From Thinopyrum elongatum (lineage: Eukaryota > Streptophyta > Magnoliopsida > Poales > Poaceae), in NCBI GenBank assembly GCA_011799875.1, contig CM022300.1, positions 108,761,201-108,825,200 of the forward strand: a stretch of DNA of 64,000 bases. The letters run 5' to 3'. Each line of letters starts with the position of its first letter. The first letter of the stretch is position 1. Of this stretch, positions 45,852 through 56,573 are shown piece by piece. The notes under the pieces are model-generated. The model was not told the DNA's origin and made no database searches. It was given only the letters and a program-made list of their open reading frames with translations. Position numbers and translations under genes: made by a program.

Positions 45852-46846
45852 GAGAGCAACTAGTTAACGAGCGCTCCTTCGGGAGCCTCGCAATGATCAA
45901 CGCCACTTGGCGCGCTTCCAGCCGCCCCACCACGTATCGCGCTCTAGATGCTCCCTCCGGATTTTTTTTTCCCGCACTCGTTTTCGGCTTTTTAAACGGT
46001 TTTTTTTTGTTTTTTTCGACGTTTCGGTTTTTCACCGATCTTCCTGAACTTTTGGACAAAAAAAAATTCGAAAAAAAATTTTTTTTTGCGCGAAAAAACA
46101 CGTTTTCTTTTTTTCCCTTTCGTGAGAGTCACGGTTTTGCTTCCGTGAGAGACACGGTTTTGCTTTCGCGAGAGTCACGGCCGTGCCTCTCGAAAATAAA
46201 AAAAACGCGTTTTCTGTTTTTTTTTCTTTCGCGAGAGGCACGGTTTTGCTTCCGCAAGAGACACGGTTGTGCTTTCACAAGAGGCACGGCCGTGCCTCTC
46301 GGAAATGAAAAAAAAACGCGTTTTCTGTTTTTTTTCTTTCGCGAGAGGCACGGTTTTGCTTCAGCAAGAGGCACGGTTGTGCTTTCGCGAGAGGCACGGC
46401 CGTGCCTCCTCGGAAACGAAAAAAAAAGTGTTTTCTCTTTTTTTTTCCTTCCGCGAGAGGCACGGTTTTGCTTCCGTGAGAGGCACGGTTGTGATTTTGC
46501 GAGAGTCACGGGCGTGCCTCTTTCGAGAAAGGGAAAAAATCCGTGCTCCCGGTTCGGTTTAGTCCGTTTTTTTTGTCCGGTTTTTTTCGTGAAAAAAAAG
46601 TTCGTCAAACCTATCAACAACATGGGATCTAGTTTTGAAGATCTCGACGCGAGGAATCCAACAGTGAAAACGGTTCGAGATTTGGACGCACGGTTTAAGA
46701 GATAAAACTTTTTGAATAAACGAATCAACGAAAAAAAGGGAAAACTCCCGGGTTGCGACAAATGGCGCACATGCAGCACGCCACTTGTCACAACCTGGAA
46801 AGGTGGGAGTGATCTTTGCAAGGAGTACTCCTTAACTAGTGATTTC
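45852..46846. mobile_element. Non-autonomous Mutator-like element with internal tandem repeats
   Basis: Flanked by a perfect 10-bp direct repeat ACAAATAAAC (45842-45851 and 46847-46856), the TSD length typical of Mutator elements. The ends form an imperfect terminal inverted repeat: GAGAGCAACTAGTTAACGAG on the left, GAAATCACTAGTTAAGGAG read from the right. No transposase. The inside has A/T homopolymer-rich arms and about 110-bp repeats with open frames on both strands (270 codons +, 239 codons -) that I treat as by-products of the repeat. Confidence 0.68.
46110..46545. repeat. Four tandem 110-bp repeats with GGCACGGCCGTGCC palindromes
   Basis: CACGGTTTTG recurs at 46130, 46239, 46349 and 46461 (spacing 109-112 bp). 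Units contain repeated GCGAGAGGCACGG, and the first three contain or nearly contain the self-complementary GGCACGGCCGTGCC. Confidence 0.82.
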
Positions 46847-46854
46847 ACAAATAA

Positions 46855-46924
46855 ACATGTTCTGATTTTTTTTGTGAGAAAACATGTTCTGATTATTTCT
46901 TCTGAGAAATAAACATGTTCTGAT
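46855..46924. repeat. Three direct copies of ACATGTTCTGAT
   Basis: Copies at 46855, 46882 and 46913, just right of the Mutator-like element. Confidence 0.75.
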
Positions 46925-47029
46925 CAACCTTCGTGGTGCGCCCTGAGTCGATTTCTGTTTGCTAGGCCCGTGATGGACATATTTTTTTGAAACGGGCAAC
47001 TGGGCATATCGTTCGGCCCATGTTTCTAT

Positions 47030-47357
47030 CTCGCCGTCATGTTCCCCTTATCCGCCGTCGTGCCGCTGTGTTCCGCTGCCCCGCCGCCCCTAGCTCCTCC
47101 TCCTCCCTCTAATCTGCTTCCTCCCTCCTCGTCTACCTTGATCGATAGGAAGGTCAGTCCGCAACCCCTATTTCTTTTCTGTATGCAATTGTATCTTTTA
47201 CATAGAAGAAAGATCGAAGAAACGGGGAGCAGAGCCTGTGTGTCGATCGCTCGGTTCCTTCCTCTCTCGATATATTCTTCCTTGCTGGCGTTTGTATGAG
47301 CGTTTGTTGTGTTGAATCTATTCAGGGTATCTGCTAGTCTGGAGTTGTCACCCAACC
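47030..47357 (+). promoter_or_regulatory. Probable 5' UTR with intron of the following gene
   Basis: A C/T-rich leader with GCCGCC and CTCCTCC runs (47040-47150) is followed by a possible donor AAG/GTCAGT near 47153 and acceptor TTCAG/GG near 47326. CCAACCATG then starts the ORF at 47358. Splice sites are by eye only. Confidence 0.4.
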
Positions 47358-47979
47358 ATGAGCCTCCGGCGGCACGTGCATCTGCTATTGGAGAACCACA
47401 AAAAACGCGCCTATTCGCTTCACCTCCTCAAGCGTGACCATTTGTTCTACCCAACAGAAGAAGAAGCAGCAGCAAAGGCGCGAGCTCTGTCCAGGCTAAG
47501 AAAAGTGCCGCCATTCTCACCTTTACGGACCGTCCCAAAAAGGAAGAAGAACCAGGCGGCCCACTCAGATCAGCTGGAGAGTGTTAAGCTGTCGCCGGCA
47601 GTCTTCACTGTGCGGCCATCGCCATGCCTGATGGCTTCCAACGGCGATGCCCGATTGAATTGTTTCCCTCTCTCTGGAAGCAAGATCTTCTTCACCGACA
47701 ACGGGGCACGCACCGCCTTCTACGACACCGAGGACCGCTGCATGATAGCCTCGCCCAACCTCCATTCGCCCAAGCACTACCACCCCATGGCCGTCTCTGT
47801 CCCCAACCCTGGATCTGAAGGCGAGCAGGACGGCGGCGACCACAGCCTCTACATCATGGACACGCAGCTCGATCCATGCAACGCCTCTCCGTTCGAGGCC
47901 CTAATCTACCGCAAGCTCCCATATAGCGCCGTTCAGACATGGCACTGTGACACACTCCCGCTGCCTCCATTCCTCAAGG

Positions 47980-48307
47980 TGTTAGAGTTGTGTCGAATAT
48001 TGTGTACAAGATAGGTTACAGTTGGACTCTGAGTAGTATTGTGTTTAGATACGATATGGAGTCGTGTCCTAGTAGGACACTTGTATCCTAGGCCTCTCAT
48101 AAATATCGGGGGTAGACACACGATGTAACATATGCCAACATAATAGCACAGGCACGCGGGAGAGCCGGTGGTGTGTGCCGGCGCCCGGACGGCCGGAGGT
48201 GCGGTATTGTGACGGTGTCACGGGGAGGAGCGCCCGTAGTCAGGCCCCGGAGATGTAGCCTCTTGGTCCTCGGTAGATCAACGGTATGTTTCGGATTTAT
48301 TCTAACA
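47980..48307 (+). repeat. 5' LTR of element G
   Basis: TGTTAG...CTAACA termini; followed by the primer-binding site at 48310-48323. Confidence 0.8.
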
Positions 48308-50498
48308 AGTGATATCATGAGCTAGGTTATCAGAAGGTCGGAGATTGATCCAGATGAGACCGTGGCTGCGGGAAAAGGTCGACGACAGGCGGCGCGTTTG
48401 GGTGGCAGCGGATGTTGCCGGCAGTTGCATGTCGCGGAAGTCTCAGGCCAGTAGCAACGGCGGCAGGAATTGGAAGCAATCGCAATCGCGGAAGCAACGA
48501 GATTTTGTGGAAAAAAAGAATCGATCTCGGCGAGATGCTTATGCGGCGGCGTGTCATCCGATCGGGAGTGGGTCGCGTCACGCGTGCAAACCGCAGCAGC
48601 GTAACGGAGTTGGAGCAGTGCTAGGCGGCGGCCTGTACGTGGTGAGGCCCAGGCAGGGCGGAGCTGCGTGGGATCTGGGCCAGGCCAAACTTGCAGTCCG
48701 ACAGAGGCGTGCGGCCCAGGCGGGGCTAGGCCAGGTGCTGCTGCAAGGACGCACAGAGTGGCTGGCTTTCCTGTGCGAGGCAAGCCGGTAGTAGATCGCT
48801 CGAGATGGTGCAAGGCACAAGAAATCAATCAGCGGAAAAATTCATCATGGTGAGCGCCCATCAGAAACATGCTTTGGCAGCAATTAAAATGGCATCGGGT
48901 GTTGTGCTAGAAGCGGTGCATTACGTGGAGCATGGCTTGGATCAAAGGTTTTTTTTGGTACATGCATGGGAAGTATTGCAGCTTGGTTATTTCCATGGGT
49001 CGATCATGGTAGACAAGGATGGAAATTTTGCTGGTACAACAGGGATGTTTGAAGTCGTTGCGGGAAGTCAAGTATGCTAAGATGAAAGTATCATGTGATG
49101 GATGCGTATTCGTGGAAGATGATTTGGAAGCCTGGAGCGCGCCGTAAAGGATCATGCAAACACAGGGCGTCAAGCAATGCACGAATGTGCGGGCGGAGAC
49201 GACGCAGGGTGAAGCATGGTTGCAGTCGGATAATTTCGGCTGGATCAGACTGGACAGTCTGATGGATCGACAGGGATGTCGGTCAAAGCAGAAGACGACG
49301 GTGATTCCAGCGACGACGACATAGGAGCGTGATGCTGATGGTGGCCGGCTTCTGGGGTGTGAAAACACGTGGTGCAGGCCTGAGGGCTTGTGCGGCTTCG
49401 ACAGACTATGACGCGGGGTTGATTCAAGATGGTGCACACATGAGAGCTTGAAGTCGACGGGGCGCAGGGTAGCACGGCCAGCTACATGGAGTCATGTTGA
49501 AGGTGGAGCTGGAGTCTGGCGGCAGACTTCACTCTGTGCTGATGAAGGGGCTACGGCGTAAGAATTCGGAGAGTCGAAGCCTATTTCAGCGGGATATCGA
49601 GAGACACGTGGATCGGACTGGGGCCTAATGGTCTGATGGAGACGTGATACTCGGCATCGGTCGGTGATGATCGGTGATTCTCTGCAGTGGGGGTTGAGAC
49701 AGTGTGGGCTAGCTACCCGGGAGATTCGACCAGGACAACAGAGGCTCGGCGCGGTGATAGTGGCGAGGCGTGCGGTAAGCATGGGACACAGTGACAGGCC
49801 AAGGCACTGGTGGTCAGACATGTGGTCAGACAAATTATGCAAAGGGTGCTGAAGCAGTGTTGACGAGTACCGGATTCAAGTTGGTGACTGGGTCTATCGG
49901 TGCCGGTTGATGGATAGGAGTTGACCATGGAGAATCTGAGAAAGTGGCGAAAAGTCTGAAATTGTTAAAAGCTGAGAGAGTACATGGCCGTATATTCTGT
50001 GGTGCTCGGTGCACATGGCAAAGTGCGGATGACAAATACAGAAGGAGGCGGAGTGCTATAGCTATGGGACATGTCAGAGACTAACCGGAAAAAGGATGAG
50101 ACAACTGCGAATTTGACTCAGGGTGACACAGGGTGACGGTGAAATTCCTTCAAGTTTCAGACAAGCAGTCAAGAAAGAGCGGTGACGTTGAGTTTAGGTA
50201 ACTCTTATATGTGGCGTCCAATATGTGAGTTGTTCACTTTCATGCAGACAGTGGTCGGTGTGTGATGCCGTTGAATGGATTCTCCGAAAGTTGAGAGCAC
50301 AAAGTAGAGTAATGAGGAACTTAATTTTGCTCGAGTGTTGACTGTGAAGAAGATGAGAAGGGACTACAGTTGCAGGTGGAGTCATGTGGAGTCTGGGAGT
50401 AGCAGCGGTGCTCATGGCGTATCTCAAGTCCAATGTACATTGAGGTTCGACGCATGGATGAATCCAAGGTGGTGGAGAATATTCACCAAGGTGGAGTT

Positions 50499-50865
50499 TG
50501 TTAGAGTTGTGTCAAATATTGTGTACAAGGTAGGTTACAGTTGGACTCTGAGTAGTATTGTGTTTAGATAGGATATGGAGTCGTGTCCTAGTATATCCTA
50601 GGCCTCTCATATATATCAGGGGTAGACACACGATGTAACATATGATAACATAATAGCACAGGCACGCGGAAGAGCCGGCAGTGTGTGCCGACGCCCGGGT
50701 GGCCGGAGGTGCGGTATTGTGACGGTGTCACGTGAAGGAGCGCCTGTAGTCAGATCCTGGAGATGTAGCCATATGGTGAACCTCGTTAACAAATCTCGGT
50801 GTCGTGTCTGGTGTGATTGCTTGGTCCTCGATAGATCGACGGTATGCTTCGGATTTATTCTAACA
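50499..50865 (+). repeat. 3' LTR of element G
   Basis: Repeats 47980-48307 with an additional internal block and lacks the GTAGGACACTT stretch of the left copy. Confidence 0.8.
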
Positions 50866-51470
50866 CAAACACAAGGATCGCCCACATCGCCGCCGTGTCT
50901 CGATATCATCTTATTTTGTGGTGGGGGACGTCATCTGCGTCTCCGTGGATGGCTCCGGCACCCACTGCTTCGACACGGTGAGCCGGACGTGGAGCCTGGC
51001 TGGTGATTGGCAGATGCCCTTCTACGGCAAGGCCGAATACATCCCTGAGCTCAAGCTCTGGTTAGGCCTCTGCTGCTAATCCCGAGCTCCCGTGTGCGGC
51101 TGATCTCTCCCCTGTCCTGAGAGGGCATGAGCCGAAGCGGCGCTACGTTTTGGGGGATCCACACCTGCCCAAGGAATGGCTCCCGGCATCCTATGGCTCC
51201 AGCAACATTATCAGTTTCGGTTCTGGTAGATTTTGCATCACCAACTTCTATGAAGACATGAACAACATTGTGATGGATGGACAAGGCGGTCCAGTTGGCG
51301 AGACCATTGTTGTTTTCACTGGTCTGGAAGTGTTGCCTGGCAAAGAAAGTGGCAGTGATATGGGCACGGACAAGAGCGATGGCAAGGGCAACGGGCTCCG
51401 TATGATTAAGCACAAGTCTTGTACAGTTGCCCAGACCGACTTCATCCAGTCAGATCGATACTCTGACTGA

Positions 51471-52092
51471 TTACGCGTCTTTGCTCAAAGCTCCATTATA
51501 GAAACAAAACATGGGGCCATACATTGCATTTCCAACTGTTGGTCCATCCCAGAAGCACAAGTAGTACTACGATTCAGTCTTTTTGAATAAGCAGTCGTAC
51601 AATTTAGTCTCCCATCCAGGGTTAGTGGAACCGAATCATCACTATAGTGTGCAATCACTTGCATTCCTAACCAACAGTAACTTTTAAACAACAACTTTAC
51701 ATTGCCGAGACGGTTGCTTTGGACAGAATTTACATGCTCTCGCACAGTTTATTCAGTCTGTGGATTCAGTTTCAAACGGCTGTCTCATGTGATTTATGGT
51801 GATGAATTTATATATTAACAGTAGTTGCACTGTATGGTCCTTTCCTGATCTGTGTCTCTGTTTCAAGGTCACATGAATATCAAATTGGCAATCGAACGGG
51901 AAATTTAATTGTGGTACATGCAGTTCTACACTAGTTATGGTCCCTTTTTGCTTTAGGGAACACGGTTACTTATTTATTCAAGGAGTGGCGAGTCACTTAG
52001 TAAAAGAAATATACATGCCATACATGGTAGATATTTTGCAATTTACTTAACCTTCCAAACTGCAACTACTGAACGGCCTCTTCAGTTTTCTC
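51471..52092. other. Intergenic, no feature recognised
   Basis: 620 bases between two convergent pseudogenes, likely holding their 3' UTRs. No repeat or gene identified. Confidence 0.5.
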
Positions 52093-52320
52093 TTAGCCTC
52101 TGCGTCTGAAGTACGCATCCCTGATTCCATGCAGCCTGGCAGACACCTCCTGCATTTTGATGCGTTCACTTGGAGACGACTTGGTGCAGCAAAGCCCAAC
52201 ATGCAGCACTGAGAGCAAACATTGTGATCCAATGTCCTCGGCCATTGGAGCTTCTTGGCAGAGGTCCAGGTCTTGTACCAGCTCTGGATCAATAATCTGC
52301 AACATCTTGTCAGGTAAGTT

Positions 52321-53645
52321 TTTTTTTTTTTTTTAAAGGAGGATGACCCCCGGCCTCTGCATCTGGGAGATGCATACGGCCACTTTATTGATTATTCTCG
52401 AGGACCTTACAAAGTATTACAACAATATGCCTGAATCCACCATCTTGGCAACATCTGCCGCTACTCCTATCCATATGATGAAGGGGTGCTAGCTGGGCCA
52501 CTACCCAGACCACTCACCTAAGCCTAACATCAAAAGCCGGAAGCCCCAGCCGAGCCACATACCAGGTCTGGGGCACAATCCGGTCAGACGCACTCGTGTG
52601 TCATCGCCGCCATCTTCCACAGGTCCGTCTTCAGAGCATATTGAGGCTTCTACCTTGTCTGGCCACTCTGCCATCGACGTCACCATGACGCCAGACAGCT
52701 ACCTCCTCCTGCGCGAGTCCATCTCCGCGCATCGGACGCCGAGTCTCCACAGCGTCATGCCGCCGATATCCGCCGCCATCAATGTGTAAGATGAAGCACC
52801 GCTCCACCATCCCTCCAGCCATCACTTGCTCCAAAACGATGCCCCCAGGAGGGAAAGCGATAAAACGCCATCATCGTCCGATCCGGAAGACCCAGATCTA
52901 GGGTTTCCCCCGAAGCATCCCGAGCCTGATGACGCAGACTGCAACGACGATGCCTCGACAAGGGAACGACATCTAAGACGCCGCCATCGTCCACCATGAC
53001 CGTAGTCGGCGCGATTTTCATCGGCAGTTGCTCCACCAGACGTGCGCCGCCGACGTCGCTGGTCCCTTCAACCGGAGTAAACTCCAAAACGATGCCCTAA
53101 AGAGGGACTACGACGCAAAAGCGCCGCCATCGCTCGATCCCAAGGAGATCTAGGGTTTCCCCCGGAGTTGCCCGCGCTGTCAAGGACCAGACAAGGGTAG
53201 AATCCCGGCGGATCCGCCCAGCTGCCGACGAGTCGCACCCGCCACCGTGCCGACGGCAATCCAGCGATCAAGGCCCACGCTTGGGCATAGATCCGGCCGC
53301 GCCGCCGCGAACCGATCCGGTCACGCCGCCGCCGTCCCTGGCGACCGCGACGCACCAGATCGCGAGGCCTCCTGCCGCGGGGAAGCGAAGTCGCCGAGGC
53401 GCCGCCACCACCCGCCGTGGCGTCCGGCCCGCCGCCACGCTCCGGCCCGGGGGCGCCGGCCCGCGCCAGCCCCACACGAGCGAGAGGGCCCGAGTCCCCG
53501 CCGCCGCCGGCGACGGCAAGGCTTCGCCTGGCCGCGCCCTTGGGCGGCGGCGAGGGAGGAGGAGGAGGAGAGAGGGAGGGCCGGCCGACGGGATCTGGGG
53601 GCCTCCCGGCCGCCCACGCGGGGGGCGACTCGGGAGGGGAGGGGC
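52321..53645 (-). mobile_element. Non-LTR retroposon of 1.3 kb without ORF2 (retroposon 2), in the kinase exon
   Basis: Perfect 16-bp target duplication TCTTGTCAGGTAAGTT at 52305-52320 and 53646-53661. A poly(T) run at 52319-52334 on + marks the 3' poly(A) end, so it reads on minus. The 5' part is GC-rich (GCCGCCGCC, CTAGGGTTTCCCCC) with open frames on both strands that show no domain. No endonuclease or RT, so it was mobilised in trans. It separates LPDKMLQIIDPEL from the upstream kinase coding sequence. Confidence 0.85.
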
Positions 53646-53801
53646 TCTTGTCAGGTAAGTTAATCTCCACGAACTTCATGATGCTCAATCCATCCTTGAA
53701 CATGTCATCGGTTGGCCTCCTTCAGGTGAATATTTGAAGGAGAACAACCCCGAAGCTGTAAACATCGGCGGCGGCTGAAACTTGACCACCCCCTGCAAAT
53801 T

Positions 53802-53900
53802 CTGTGTATACCATGTAGCAAGAGCTCAGCTCAAATTCACATGTTCAAGCAATCAGGCTAAGGAAGAAAAAAACAGAATCTAAAACTGGACAATATATAC
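53802..53900 (-). other. Intron of the LRR kinase pseudogene
   Basis: Minus-strand donor CCAG/GTATAT and acceptor TACACAG/AATTTG. Joining restores VAPEFAGGGQ, at the intron position known for Xa21-type kinases. Confidence 0.82.
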
Positions 53901-56029
53901 CTGGAGCAACATATCCTATTATCCCCTTTATCGCAACTGAAGAAGTCGAAGTTGAGTCACCAAATGATGAGGATGCAGGATGGACATGCAACCGTGCAAG
54001 TCCAAAATCTCCCACATGAGCTACCATATCATTATCCAGAAGAATGTTGCTAGGTTTCAGATCACAATGAACAATGCTTCCTCGGTGGTTGTGGTGCAGC
54101 TACGCCACTGCATCTGATACATCCACCACAATGCATAGCCGTTGAGCCAATGAAATATAGTTCAAACCTGAAGTGCTTTCATCACCCCGAGCTGAATGTA
54201 GCAATTTATGCAAGTCCCCTCGTGGCATGAACTCATACACTAGTGCTTTAAAATCATTTCCTCTAGAATCAGTGCTGGAGCATGCAGTTAGGATAGGGAC
54301 TAGATTGCGATGTCGCACATTCCTTAAAGCATTACATTCAACAATGAAGCTCTTCCCTGCTCCTCTTGTCTCTAGGCTTCACAGCAACAACACTTCTATC
54401 TGGAAATAGTCTTCCTTGATATACAGAGCTATAGCTGCCTCTACCGATCAAATTTGATGGTGAGAACCCTTCAGTTGCTTTCAGAAGATCACGATAAGAA
54501 ATATTAGGGAACTTTGGACCAAATGACTGGACAGGGATACATTTGTTCTTCCGTCTTCCACTGCAGAACAATAGAGCATAAATGGCCGCAACAATCAACA
54601 TGACTGCTGCTGGAATCACTAGCTTCACCACAATAGATTGCTTCTTCTTATCTGAATCTAAAGGCACAGAAGGACATGCGCGTAGGTGTAACTCCGGTGC
54701 CCCACCACAAAGCCCCTGGTTTCCCTGGACCCGCACAGCAGTTGCATTCTTGAAGATTCCTTTTGCTGGGGCCTCACCCTCAAGATGGTTAAATGACAAA
54801 TCTATTTGTTGAAGAAGCTGAAGATCCCCAAAAGATGCTGGTATTGATCCAGTTAAGCCATTGTATGACAAGTTCAGTACTTTTAGGGACTGCAGGTCAC
54901 TGAATGAAGTGGGGATGTTTCCACTAAAACTGTTCAGGTCCAGTTCAACTCGCTCCAAACTTCTACAGTTGCCCAGTGTGTGCGGAATATCCCCGGATAG
55001 TTTATTGGATGAAACGTGGAAATACGTAAGTTGTTTGGCGTTGTCAATGTTGCTAGGAAGTTCTCCATCAAGGTTGTTGAAAGATAAGTCAATTTCAAAT
55101 ATTGTTGGTATTCTGAAGATCTCCATTGGTACTTTGCCAATAAAACCGTTTTTATCAATGCTTAAATCTTGAAGCATTTGGAGGCGTCCTAAGCTTGGGG
55201 GTATGTGACCACTAAGCTTATTAGAATGTAGATATAGAACCCCTAGTCGAGACAAATTTGACAGTGACATTGGAATAAATCCTGTAAACATGTTGTCATC
55301 TAACCATATCACCTGCAAATTCCTGAGACTCCCGAGCCAGTCCGGAACTGCCCTAGTAAATTGGTTGCTGTCAATCCCAAGCGAAACAGCTTGGGAAAGT
55401 TTTCTATGCCATGAGGAAAACTCCCTGACAATTTATTTCCTCCCAACTCGAGTACTTCGAGGTGAACAGAAAGGTTGCCTAATGAAGCTGGTACGTGTCT
55501 TTCTAACCTGTTTCCATGCATAGCGAATCTTCGTAGCTCAGTGCAATTTGCCAGGCCATACATAAACTCCCAGTCTTTACTGGCATGTGCTTCGAGTTTA
55601 TTGAGCTCTAGATTCAAAGCAGATAGTCTGGTTAGTTTGCCGATAGAGCCTGGCACAACTCCGGTCAAATTATTGGCTGACATATCGACACGGTATAGCT
55701 TGGAAGCATTTGTCAATGAAACAGGGATATTCCCTTGAAAGAGGTTACCGCCTAAATATAGTTCCTGGAGATTTGGTAGACTGTTACCGAGATTGGAAGG
55801 CAGCTCTCCGCTGAAACTGTTATAAGCAAGGCTGAGACCAACGGGAGTAGAAAGATTCAGGATGGCCTGTGGAAATCGACCTGCCAACCACTGCGACGAA
55901 CAAGTACTGCAGACCACGTAACTTTGCAAACTCATCCGGTATGTCACCCTCGATCTTGTTGTAAACGATCCTGAAATCTTTAAGCATTGTGAGATTGGCA
56001 AGAGAAGCAGGGATGGTTCCAGCAAGATT

Positions 56030-56052
56030 TTTTTTTTTTTTTTTGCGAGGGA
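56030..56052 (-). mobile_element. Ultra-short retroposed 3' end (poly(A) plus 8 bases) in the LRR coding region
   Basis: Fifteen T then GCGAGGGA, flanked by a perfect 13-bp duplication TTCCAGCAAGATT (56017-56029 and 56053-56065). On minus it reads TCCCTCGC plus poly(A). The total gain is 36 bp, so the frame is kept and residues IPRKKKKK are added between two LRRs. Confidence 0.82.
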
Positions 56053-56573
56053 TTCCAGCAAGATTGTTAGCCGAAAGGCTCATGTACTGAAGGTTAGGAG
56101 GCCAAATCCGCAGGAATTTTCCCAGCTAAACTATTGCCGTTGAGCTGTATAGCCTCAAGGCTGGAACAATTCGCAAAACTCGGTATACCTCCTTGCAGTG
56201 TGTTATTACTGAGGTAGAGATACCGGAGGCGAGGAAGATGCCCAAGGGAAGGAGGAATCTCCGCGGTGAAGCGGTTGTCCGACAGGTCAAGATATTTCAG
56301 GAATGTTAGGTTCCCGAGCGAAGGAGAGATTTGCCCGACCAAACCTTGATACGGAAGGTCGAGAGAAGTGACTCGACGTGGATTCTTCATCCTGCAGCGA
56401 ACACCTCCCCAGTCACAGAAGTCGGTGCTGTCGTTCCACGACGCAAAGGCTTTATGTGGATCATGAGTGATTGAGTTCTACTCAAGCAGTGACAGCATGT
56501 CTGTCTCGCTTCCATGCAAGGAGCTGCAGGTGAGCATCATGACCAGCAACCGGCTCACTGCAGTAACCATCAT

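Larger units (their letters stand above)
47980..50871 (+). mobile_element. Element G: small Copia-type LTR element without coding capacity
   Basis: Two LTRs TGTTAGAGTTGTG...TTCTAACA, 328 bp (47980-48307) and about 367 bp (50499-50865). The right LTR carries an extra block of about 48 bp around 50770-50817. The primer site TGATATCATGAGCT at 48310 is initiator-Met-like; the polypurine-like AAGGTGGAGTT precedes the right LTR. The TSD is probably CAAGG (47975-47979 and 50872-50876), leaving six extra bases CAAACA after the right LTR. The 2.2 kb inside shows only short unrelated frames, so it is a non-autonomous element. Confidence 0.75.
47358..51470 (+). pseudogene. DUF1668-like grass protein gene, split by LTR element G and frameshifted
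   Basis: The first part (47358-47979) starts MSLRRHVHLLLENHKKRAYSL and has features of the grass DUF1668 (PF07893) family as I remember them: SGSKIFFTDNGARTAFYDTE, MDTQLDPCNASPFEALIYR, WHCDTLPLPPFLK. Element G interrupts after PPFLK. The second part (50877-51470) continues VGDVICVSVDGSGTHCFDT...PFYGKAEYIPELKLW; one base is then missing near 51070, and another frame continues to RYVLGDPHLPKEW, ISFGSGRFCITNFYE, VVFTGLEVLPG and ends TGA at 51468-51470. Function of the family is unknown (kelch-like repeats suspected). Disrupted, so no full product. Confidence 0.7.
52093..56573 (-). pseudogene. LRR receptor kinase (Xa21/LRR-XII type, non-RD) pseudogene
   Basis: The start is ATG ATG at 56573, then a short hydrophobic signal-like stretch (RLLVMMLTCSS), an LRR N-terminal cap (SWNDSTDFCDWGGVRC), about twenty LRRs, a membrane segment (VVKLVIPAAVMLIVAAIYALLF, about 54600) and a kinase. 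Exon 1 ends at 53901; a 99-bp intron (GT...AG, 53802-53900) splits the Glu codon of APE; exon 2 ends TAA at 52093. Kinase marks: IGRGSYSSVYQG, VAVK, IVHCDLKPSN (Cys instead of Arg: non-RD, typical of immune receptors), GDFGLAR. Lesions: TAG 56478, TAG 54100, TGA 53722, frameshifts near 55895, 55372 and 54376, a 36-bp in-frame micro-insertion at 56030 and a 1.3 kb retroposon at 52321. Such receptors bind microbial ligands at the cell surface; this one is dead. Confidence 0.9.

Noticed and set aside
45893..46705. 270-codon ORF on + and 239-codon ORF on - over the same region
   Set aside because: Both translate the 110-bp tandem repeat and homopolymers of the Mutator-like element; no stops arise because the repeat unit lacks them.
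48345..48791. 148-codon ORF on + in element G
   Set aside because: Overlaps a 168-codon frame on minus, no Copia gag motif; the internal region looks non-coding.
53068..53703. 211-codon ORF on minus across the retroposon and kinase exon
   Set aside because: Chance fusion of the GC-rich retroposon end with kinase sequence at the TSD.
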